A stretch of 64,000 bases of DNA from the NCBI GenBank assembly GCA_009733575.1, contig ML769452.1:124001-188000 (forward strand), read 5' to 3'. Positions 47,778-56,871 of the stretch are shown piece after piece (positions within the stretch are counted from its first letter, which is position 1; the number at the start of each line of letters is the position of its first letter). Below the pieces are notes generated by a model. That model was not told the origin of the DNA and searched no databases. It saw nothing but the letters and a program-made list of their open reading frames with translations. The position numbers were made by a program, and so were the translations under genes. The stretch is from Gymnopus androsaceus JB14 (lineage: Eukaryota; Basidiomycota; Agaricomycetes; Agaricales; Omphalotaceae).

Positions 47778-49583
47778 TGGCTGCTTCCGTTGCATCTCAC
47801 CTCCCATTAGCGCTCTCCCTGCTACATACCGTAGCTACGCAGTACCCTGGACTAACCAAGTCTCAACCGACTACAAACGTTAATACCGCTCCTTCCGCTC
47901 CAGCACCTGCAGCTACGTTTTCCTTTCCCCTACCCTGGATCTGGATCCGGAGGTAGCGGGAGTAGTGCAAACCAGGCTAATGGTCAGACAACGGCACTAC
48001 CAGGACCAGGAGTCACATTAAATACTCCTCCGGCGAGCTCAAGTGGTTCCTCTTCATGCGAGGTCATCCTATCACAATTTCCGATTTTCTAGATACTGAC
48101 TTTGGGGATGGAATCTAGCATTGTCACATGAAGCCCAAGTACATCGATGGCGTTAAAACCCATTCGTACTGCTCCAAGAGCTGTGCTTCGAATGCAAAAG
48201 TGAAATGGAAGCCAAAAGACATCTAATGGACATCATAATAGCAACTCCTTAACGACCGGGACTTGCGATGTACGTATACCTCTTTCCCCTCTCTCTCTCA
48301 GGCTGTGTCTGTTAGCTGAATGTTCGATTTCGCAGTTCTGCCACAATCGACCTAAGTTCCCGGGACACGCTTTCTGCAGTAAAGCTTGTGCCAAGAATGC
48401 AAGCTCGAGCACACATACTGGTGGGAACCCAAAAGGTAGATCTAAAATTGCGCTGATAGATTCTGTCGAAGGCTAATCAAAGCACCAGGGACTTGTCGGG
48501 CTCCTGGATGTTCAAAGCCAACTCATGTTAACAAAGACGGTACATGTGGAGACTATTGCTCGCTATCCCATAAGACGTAGGTTAAGTCCAAATCACAGTA
48601 CTTGAACTGATTTCTATGCTATCACAGGCTCGGAGAGACGCTATGCCTCATGTGTCTACAGAACGCCAAACAGACTAATTCGCACTTTTGCAGCAAGGCA
48701 TGCGCAGACAATGCAGAAATGAAAGGGCCAATGATATTGGAAGTACCTGCGGGACATGTTACTTTCAAAAACGGTAAGATATGAAAGAACTACTTGACCT
48801 CTTCCCTCCCTAAATGTCTGTTAGTTTCTGATCAATTCAAGACCTCTTGGCGGCATCCTGGAACAAAATGTCCTTCAGTAAAACGTGTATACAAAATAGT
48901 CTCTCCGCAATCATCTCTCTCAGCGTACAATACATACAAAGCTGCCGTTGAAGCACGAGGGCAATTTACACCCGCTGGGCGGAGTGCAGGAAACGAAAAT
49001 CGGCGATGGCACGGCACGAGGCGCGAATGTCATTTCGGCGACAAGGGGCAGACGCAGTTTTGTGGTTCGCAAACCTGCTCGCTATGTTGTATTGTGAAGA
49101 CATCATTTGATTTGAGCCTCTTTGGGAAAAAGACTGGGTGGGGAAGGTATGGTTTATTTTCTACCATCTTGGTGTTTGGTTACTTAGCAGGAATCTAGGT
49201 TTGGTAAAGGAATTTATACAACGTCGACATCATCCAAGTAATGCTTCTCGAATTCACTTCCCTTCAAATTCTAAAATGTTTCGAATAGGTCAAATGACTA
49301 CTCACATAACGATTGTCGCTCCTCGCTCAAAGCGATCCTGTTGAACAAGGTCGTAGTTGGGAAAGGATGTAAGCTTACACAGGACAATGTGGCTCTCACT
49401 GCACCTCCTCAGGGCTACGATTCAGTATGTTCTGGCTTTGCCCGTGCGCTTAGACCTTTTGAAAACTAAGTCAAATCTTTACAGGTACTTGCAGAAAAGG
49501 GTGGAAGCTTGAATTACGATGAGCTGGTTGTATACACCAATGATGCTATCCGACCATCTTTCCTCGTTATGTACGAAGTTTAG
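47778..49583 (+). CDS. PARP-type ADP-ribosyltransferase with four Cys-rich repeats
   Basis: Predicted ADP-ribosyltransferase that would transfer ADP-ribose from NAD+. The N-terminus is Ala/Ser/Thr/Gly-rich; a C4 run at 47927-47930 appears to shift frame in this poorly conserved segment. Then four Cys units, each C-x2-C (C-x4-C in the third) followed by C-x3-C or similar, occupy exons from 48119 to about 48776 (for example YCSKSCASNA, FCSKACAKNA, FCSKACADNA), probably binding zinc. The catalytic domain from about 48826 has RRWHGT (His), GKGIYTTSTSSKSNDY (Tyr) and NYDELVVYTNDAIRPSF (Glu), matching the PARP H-Y-E triad. The last exon ends 49581-49583. NADAR genes lie on both sides. The target is unknown; the Cys repeats may bind nucleic acid or protein. 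Confidence 0.78.
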
Positions 49584-51183
49584 TGTTGGCATTGGGTGCA
49601 GATACTTTTACTGTTATTGAAATCCTCTGTGTACATATATATATACTAGGTGGGTTCAATATTAGTTTATTACATATTAGATATAAGATTGTGCCTGGCA
49701 AGTACATACTACATGAGCGTTGGACTTGACTTTCTCCTTTCATCTCAGTGTGTCACATATTTCGCGTATTGAACCTCCTTTGGTCAAATATCGTCGATAA
49801 TAATCCTTTTCTATGTAATTGCAAGAAGTCCCGACTTCTATTTTGAGCCCATACCGTCCACGACAGCTTCAGAATCAAACTCAAGCTCTTTGAAATCTGC
49901 CTCATCCTCTGGAGAGCTACCGAAGCTCCTCCACCATTACGCTGACATTTTACGATTATAGAAGGAAATAGATATCTATCCATTAGTTTTGTTGATCAAA
50001 CGATAGGTTGGGCCGATGCTAAAACTATGAGCTTTGCGCGTTAAATCAAACAAGGAGATGGCTAGTCAGTTCATTGTGGCCTTCCTCATCCTTTGTAGAT
50101 TCCAGAGCTCCTTGACGAGAAGCGTACTGCAAGTCGAAGAATTGGCCATAGAGGCATGTGCATCTTCACGGGATATCTGTCCATAGAATACGAGTTCACG
50201 GAACACATCCTGATGGACGAGAAAGTGAGATTAGAGAGTAGAGATAGAAGAACTACACACCCCGCAGCAGCAATACTATGGTACACAGGGATATGCTTCC
50301 GATGCAGTTGGGGCATAATGAAAGAAGCTATTAAAATTCTGAGTAGACAGATCGTTTTGGCCTACTTTAGAACCCCCAAATTGAGCTTCCTAGATTTTTT
50401 ACAATTTTCCTCGTTGCGTCGGGCGCTGCCCGAGCAAAAACAAGGATATGCTGTTTGTTGATGGCTGTAGTCACCGTCCTGTCACGTAGCGGCAAAGCTG
50501 ACAGAACCGGCAGTCTCACAGAACCGCCGATGACGTTTTCAAAATCAGATTGCGCTGGTCACTGCCGAGCGGAACGGCACAGTCAATTGTCACGCTCAAG
50601 CTCTCTCTTTACCGGTTCCTCTCTCCATCGTGCTATTCTTCATGTGTCTCTTAGAAATATTAGATCTGACCTCGTCTGATATACACTTGGGTGTGTAGCA
50701 CCTCGCCCACACTTTTGTAATTCATTTTCTTGTGTTCCTGAATGTTTGATGGGTGTATGCGACTCTCTCCGCTCAATGTTTATTTTATTGTACTCATTTG
50801 CCTCAAGTAAACCTTCTATAAAGTATCTGGCACTGACAAGTATAAGGTAAAGATGTTATAAAATAATCGTGAAAGCTGCCCGATTACAAAAACTTGCTTC
50901 ATCGAGCATTTTATGCAGAAAAGCATATCCCTGTCCGCAGCATATCCCTGCGTACCATAGTAGGGACTACAACGTGGTGTCAAAATTCTCGTTCCTATTA
51001 GTATTTCCATGCTTGAAGCCTTATGCGACGCGCATTGCCAAGATGTCCATTCCTACAACTCCATCCACATTAAAGCTTCCTTTGAGGACAAGATTTAGTC
51101 CTCGCGAGCAGAAATCTGGGACGTCTTGCGTATTAATGCAGCCATACTGTACATAATAATGAATGCAGAAAGGTTTGATGGCC
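49584..51183. other. Intergenic region, no gene supported
   Basis: About 1.6 kb. Short open frames (for example 50156-50461 plus) have no recognisable domain or splice continuity. The right 60-70 bp duplicates the 3' flank of NADAR 1. A TATATATATA run lies at about 49637. Confidence 0.4.
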
Positions 51184-52905
51184 CTAGTCACCACGGAACT
51201 GTGCTCTCAACCTTTCTAAAGCTTTTCCCAACTCATTTCTTCCTTTACCATCAGAACCAATACCCCAGAAAGAGTCTTTATCGGAATCCTGGGGTGATCA
51301 AAGTTAGTAGCATTCCCATGCGATGACAAAGACCAATCACTCGCTCACCTCGACAAGCTCGGCATTTCCAGTATCCAAGAGCTCCTTCATGAGATCAGGG
51401 TGCTGAGTGAACTTGTGATGGAGCGTTTCGTCCATCTATTCGCTATTCAGATTGGTTGACGTTCGTTGGACTACAGACATACCTTTTCAATGTTAACCTT
51501 CAACCAATCTGATCTGACATGCGGCTGGTACCGATGTGCTTCTTGGAAGGCTGCACTAGGTCGCCCGCCACAGGTACGAATGTGCTCTGCGATGTCAGGT
51601 CGGTACCCTTGGAACTGCAAAACACCTGAGGTCAGTTAATGCATTCCCATGTCATGTATAGGCATACCTTGAACGATTGAAACAAATGCTCGCTAGTGGG
51701 ATACCTCTTTCCATTATAGATCACCGGATGAGCTGAAAAGTTTGTAAACCCATAATAGGGCTTAGCTTTGTGGTAAAAGAGAATCTGATGACGTGCGGGT
51801 ACCGTCATCACCGTCGTTGGTTTCGATACGCCAGCTTTGGGCATCCAAATTGCCATGGAAGCATTACTTTTCTCAGCCGTAGGCGAATTTAATGGGGTCG
51901 CGGGATTCATGGACATGCGTTTTGCGTTGGCGGCAGCAGTGGTGGTGACCATGTCATTACTGGTTCCGCGGTTTCGGCGGCTTTGGGATGGAGATAAGAG
52001 GTCCGCATCGCATAAGGAAGAGGGAGCGGAGCTGGAACGGCGGCGATGTTGGGGAGGTCTATTACTAGATTGATCTTGGGCAGAACGAGAACGGGTTGAA
52101 TTTCCCTGCGGGATATGATGCCTCTCTGAGAGAGAATTACTTCGCAGTAGTGTGGTTTGGCCTTCTTTCCCACCCTTGGCGTTCTGGAGACACATGAGGC
52201 ATATCGTCTCTTTGAGCTTGTGATAGCATAAAATGTGGTTTGAACACAACCTACATCTTGTGAATATTCTTCATATGTCCATTCTTTGAAGTTTGCATGA
52301 GCTTGGTTTGAACATCCAGGAGCTAAGACCCTGATTTAGCTTTCAGCAGAATCTATCGGCGCAACTTTAGATCTACCTGTTGTATTCCCAGTAGGATGTG
52401 TGCTCAAGGTAGCATCCTTGGCACAAGCTTCACTGCAGAAAGTGCTCCCCGGGGACTTGGGTCGACGGTGGCAGAACTATGAAATCGAACTTCAGCTAAC
52501 AGACACAGAAGGAGGGAAGAAGGTGCACATCACAAGTTCCGGAGACTAACGAGTTGCTATTATGGCGTCGATTATATGCCTTTGGATATTTGTTTACTGT
52601 TGCATTCGAAGCACAGGTCTTGGAGCAATACGGATGGGTTTTACCGCCATCGAAGTACTTGGGCTTCATGTGACAATGCTAAATTTCATCCCCAAAGTCA
52701 GTAAATATCTAGAAAATCGTAAATCGTGATAGGATGACCTCGCATGAAGAGGATCTCCTTGAGCTCGCCGGAGGAGTAGCCCGTGGAGCTCTTGGTCTTG
52801 CTGTCTGACTATTAGCATTGGTTAATCCAGGGTGCTGCGCAGCCCTAGTATACGGTAGCATAAAGACTGATGGGGTAGGATATGGGAAAGCAGCCACGAT
52901 GCCCT
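51184..52905 (-). CDS. NADAR-domain protein 2 fused to duplicated Cys-rich N-terminus of the transferase
   Basis: The 3' part, 51184-52190, is a close copy of NADAR 1 (FYHKAKPYYGFTNFSAHPV, YPTSEHLFQSFK, same introns, same stop context). Upstream, sequence from 52190 to 52905 matches not NADAR 1 but the transferase gene: LKETICLMCLQNAK, FCSEACAKDAT-like and YCSKTCASNAT units. The change falls at GGKE, in frame. The ATG of the transferase copy is GTG here (52895-52897), so translation must begin elsewhere, perhaps further in. The PARP catalytic domain is absent. Whether the fusion is expressed is unknown; it could be a chimeric gene or a truncated pseudogene. Confidence 0.62.
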
Positions 52906-53141
52906 GATAGCCTGGATGAGGTTGGAAAAGTGAACAGATAGTCGGTTGGAGACTTGGCGTGCAAAGTCAAGATAAGTTATTTAAATCTGGTTTAAATCTG
53001 AGATAGATATATATAGATAGATTACACGGTGAGCATAGATCAAACACCTACCAGGAAGGAAGGAAGTTTATTACACGGCATGGTCCAAGAACTGAACGCC
53101 GGTGATCCAAAGAATTACCCACTCCGAGAACGGCAGAACTA
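52906..53141. repeat. Inverted copy of the transferase promoter and following spacer
   Basis: 52906-53010 on the minus strand matches 47660-47777, including CCAACCGACTATCTGTTC and the tract of ATTTAAAT/TCTGAGAT. It is the inverted-duplicate promoter. No gene. Confidence 0.6.
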
Positions 53142-53388
53142 CATAAGATACGCGTATGACAGATCCAGCAGGCACCATGTGATCCGAAAACTTTTTGCGG
53201 GACTTTACAAAAACCTTTTGCGAGACTTGTAAACTGACTCTTTGAAAAATTCCTGTTGGGTGTTTCAAGATATACCTTCTATCTTTATTCACCCAATAGG
53301 AATTTTTCTAAAAGTGAGTGTAGCGGTCTCGCAAAAGCTTTTCAATTTCACGTGGTGCCTGCCGGATCTGTCATACGCGTATCTTACG
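53142..53388. mobile_element. 247-bp foldback/MITE-like element with TA target duplication
   Basis: Both ends read C(A/G)TAAGATACGCGTATGACAG inward and are flanked by TA (53140-53141 and 53389-53390). The inverted arms extend about 100 bp: GATCC(A/G)GCAGGCACCA(T/C)GTG, then CTTTTGCGAGAC, then AAAAATTCCTGTTGGGTG against CACCCAATAGGAATTTTT, leaving a short loop near 53265-53290. No coding capacity. TA duplication and structure fit a Tc1/mariner-type non-autonomous element. Confidence 0.82.
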
Positions 53389-53439
53389 TATAATATGAAA
53401 ACACGCACGCACGAAATCAAGGTCTGTTAGCGCACGTCC

Positions 53440-53841
53440 TCCTTAGACTCTCACCATGGCAAACCTTTGGGCTTTTCAAGTCAAAGTAAAGCACGTCCTT
53501 CAAGGACCCCTGCTAATCCATATTTACAAACTCCCCGAACCTATCTAATGGTCATCAACGTATTCGATCTCAATCACCTTGATAATTGCCACTGTCACAA
53601 AACACCTGCACGGATATCTTACGACCCCATTACGACCCCAAATATTCCCAAGATGTGTTTAAATAACCTTCTCCTGCAGGGCTAACATCATCCAAATAAA
53701 CTCCAGCTAGAGATAGCTAGAGATTCATACAATGCTTCCTTTACTGTTCTAATGAGAGTCTTAAATTATAGGCAAGTTAGATCGTGACATCTCCATTTAA
53801 CGATTGCTATACTGACTCCCGCACTAAGAGACAGATGACTA
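53440..53841. repeat. Second copy of the 45915-46830 spacer module
   Basis: Same block order as 45915-46830, shortened, and interrupted on its right by the 53842-54867 element just after ACAGATGACTAC. Confidence 0.55.
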
Positions 53842-54867
53842 CGGTAGGCAGGGAAGCCCAAGCTTCATTTTTCCGATGACATAGCCACTTTCAGCTATTC
53901 ATCCATTGTCTGCTTTTCTCATACTCACTTCCCGCCCTCCGCGATTGTCGTCGCCTACCCCACTCCTAGATTGCTGCTGGTACCCAACTTGTGCCACGGC
54001 TAGTGAGTTTGGAGAACTCCGAGGTTCCTGAATATGCATTATGCATGGTGAATACCTTATTGCTGTACAATCACACCACTTTCATCCAAGGAAGTTGGCG
54101 GGGCAGAGCTTTATGCCACCATGAGAATGAGTAATTAGCTGTACTTAGTCTTTGAACTCGTTGTATGATGTGGTGCGTTAATCTAAAGGGTAAAATTGTG
54201 CAGAAAGCAACTAAGATCAAATATTCATTCTTCAAATTTTATATCTCCCAACTTTCGCCTTCCTCTTTGACTATCTCCGATTTGGTTGAGGACAAATTTC
54301 GCAACCGCATTATAGCTGATACATGAAAACGGATTCCGCTTGCTCAGACAAGAGTTTTAGGAGTGAAGCTAAGACCGAACTATTGAAATCCACATTCAAT
54401 AGCATTCAATATTTTGTTACATTACTTAACCTAAGGTTTGTTGATGTGGTTGCTCCAGTAACAATATTCTCCTCGTACTGCTTCCTAGATGTGTCGTCTC
54501 GTTTCCATAAGCAGCCTAGAATTCTGCGGATCTGAACTTGATGCATCGCAGACACTTGAAAATAACTCACTCGCGGGTGCACCGTACCTTTCCCCTCGAA
54601 GCCACAGCAACTGGACCAGGTTTTTGAATATTCCCAATAAACTGGCTCTAGTACAGTTGAATCTGTCATATTCTTACTCAAAAAATGACATTCAACATCA
54701 ACACGTAAGATCAGAACTGCTGAGCGTGGCACAGGCAGTGATCCTAGGAGTCGGGTAGGCGCTGGATGTGACGATCGCGGGGGCCGGATGACTAGCTGAA
54801 AGTGGCTATGTCATCGGACAATGGAAATGAAAAATCGAAAAATGAAGCTTGGGCTTCCCACCTACCG
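53842..54867. mobile_element. 1.03-kb inverted-repeat DNA element with TA target duplication
   Basis: Ends CGGTAGG(C/T)...GGGAAGCCCAAGCTTCATTTTT, then TCCGATGACATAGCCACTTTCAGCTA(T/G)TCATCC, are inverted repeats at 53842-53905 and about 54783-54867; the right one has an extra 18-20 bp insert (FATTTTTCATTTCCA-type AT-rich stretch). Flanked by TA at 53840-53841 and 54868-54869. The interior has no convincing gene, so it is probably a non-autonomous derivative of a TA-targeting transposon, unrelated in ends to the 53142 element. Confidence 0.75.
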
Positions 54868-55089
54868 TACTCCTGGATCCATGAACAAACCATTGTATAG
54901 AATCTGAGAAAACTGTCACGTAAAAGAAACAGCGCCAACGAAATACGAATGGTGCACTTTCATAAATGATACAGCGCAACAAAGATTCCATAGGAACACC
55001 TTGCTGCTTTCCTCGCACGGATACAATGAAAACACAGCTACTCGGCGTTGAGGATGTTGAGTGCTTTTCCATACTTGTGATCTTCAGAA

Positions 55090-55345
55090 CAAAGACGTTC
55101 TGGTTTAGCAAAGGAATTGTACGAATCTCTAGCTGGACTGTATTTGGATGATGTTAGCCCCTTCAAAAATCATAGTTTTCGACTACAGACGCGTGAATAT
55201 CATTGTGTCGGAAGCAGGGGAAGGCTATGTAAACACACCTTGGCATATTTGGGGTTGGAAGACTCCAGAGAAAGCACACGTACAGATCTTTTGTGAAGAC
55301 GATTATCAGAGTGATTGAGACTGAATTCGTTGATGTTCATTATAA
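55090..55345. repeat. Third, inverted copy of the spacer module
   Basis: Minus-strand match to 46200-46400 and 53570-53740: CTCAATCACT..GATAAT, TTCACAAAAGATCTG, CCAAGGTGTGTTTACATAGCC, ACGCGTCTGTAGTC, AACATCATCCAAATA, CCAGCTAGAGAT. 54870-55090 shows nothing recognisable. Confidence 0.6.
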
Positions 55346-55352
55346 TTAGTAT

Positions 55353-56066
55353 TCAAGCATTGTTTCCTACAAGCTGAGTAGCCCATGAAGATATGGAGCA
55401 CTGAGCATAGTGAATGGATGCAGGAACAGTGTCCGGAGAGAATGCAAGGTTGCATTTGTGAAATTGACTAGATCTATATGATGGGTAGCTGTATTGATGA
55501 CAATACATCTGTTCAACAATCTTAACAGGCTTTGCTTTCGTTCTACCCTGGAGAAAAGCCCGTACAGAGTTACAATGTTGATTACTGAAGGATTCAGAAG
55601 AACCCTGAGGAATTTGTTGGATGTAAGATGACAAAAACTCAGCGACAGAGTTATAACCCAGTTTGTCAAGGATTACATCCATGGCTCGATCAATATGTTC
55701 CAAATTACCTTTCTTTGGTGTGTGAATGGGAGATTGCGAGTGAGAGAAATCTGGATCAGCACAAGTTATCCAAGATTGACTAACATGTGTGAAATTCGCA
55801 GATTGAGTCGAGCCAGATGAAGCAACTGCATGAGAGAGACTAGGCTCCAATGCAGTACAACAAGTTTCTGATTCAGAAAAGTCTACAGTGGCCGGAGATG
55901 CTGAGACCATATCAGCGGAATAATTGCTGGTCTGGGATGTAGGAGTAATCGGACTTGGAAGAAGAAAAGAAGGTAGCAAGGTGTTTGAGGTCATAAGAGG
56001 TGTCCTAGGAATGTATTTGGATGCATTAGAGGGTATCAAAGGAATTGTCGGGATGGCCAGCAGCAA
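55353..56066 (-). pseudogene. Fragment of a repeat-type Agaricomycete gene (DUF6589-like N-terminus?)
   Basis: An open frame of 237 codons. The first half is Ser/Thr/Pro-rich; the second contains AMDVILDKLGYNSVAEFLSSYIQQIP, VRAFLQGRTKAKPVKIVEQMY, YPSYRSSQFHKCNLAFSP and SSWATQLVGNNA, ending abruptly. The layout resembles the start of long repetitive Agaricomycete proteins upstream of a DUF6589-type region, but that part is missing here. Family assignment is from memory and weak. It lies just left of the Plavaka element but outside its inverted repeats. Confidence 0.4.
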
Positions 56067-56329
56067 GTTTTTCCAGATAGCTGGGCCTCATTTTCGCGGC
56101 TGTTGCATTGATTTAATTTGATTCTCCCAGACAACAGAATTGGGCTGAAAGGCTAATGGAGGTACATCATTATTATTAGGGATTAAAATAAGATATCTAC
56201 AGCACTATGCACCTTGGTATCCTGTAGAAGGATTTGACAAGTCACAATATTGCTTGAGGTGCTATCTGTGACGCTTTCTCGTGGTCAAATTGTTCCATCG
56301 TTGCTTATAGTATGAGAGTATGATCGAAG
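56067..56329. other. Left flank of the transposon, no gene
   Basis: 260 bp between the repeat-gene fragment and the left inverted repeat. Nothing recognisable. Confidence 0.35.
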
Positions 56330-56871
56330 CATCAGCACTTTCGCAGGCGTATGGAGGTATGGTACCATACACTCCATACAAATTCTATACGTGGTTGTGA
56401 TGTATGGCTACTACGGCGTCGCAAAGTTTCCATACTCAATATATGGTGCCTTCCATACCATCTCCATACGCTAATATTCCATACATGATATTCTGGTCCA
56501 TGCCTCCGCTTACTATCCATACATATTTTATAATGAAACATCATGCAATTCGCGTAAAAACAGCTACATGGACTCTGAGTGTACTACAAGCTATGAAATT
56601 AGATACACCCCCCACGAGACTCCAGCGAAATAGGGCCGCTTGAGCACTGAAAACCACAAATGCATGCAGCGTCGAAGCTTGTTGCCTGCGAACCAAAAAG
56701 TGCACTACACGGCTCTAATATCAACGTAGGACTCGGAGTAAGTATGCTGAACTGGGCGATTTAATCCAACTCACTCACCCAAAGCAACAATTCTCCAGTC
56801 GCAATGTTCAAGAACTGAAAGAAAGGAAAGATGAGCTTCAAGAAGGGTAAGAATTGTACTACACTACGCAC

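Noticed and set aside
56341..56560. Short repeats GTATGG/CCATAC as a stand-alone minisatellite
   Set aside because: The same motifs recur at 63645-63800 in mirrored position beside matching inverted repeats, so they are subterminal repeats of the transposon.
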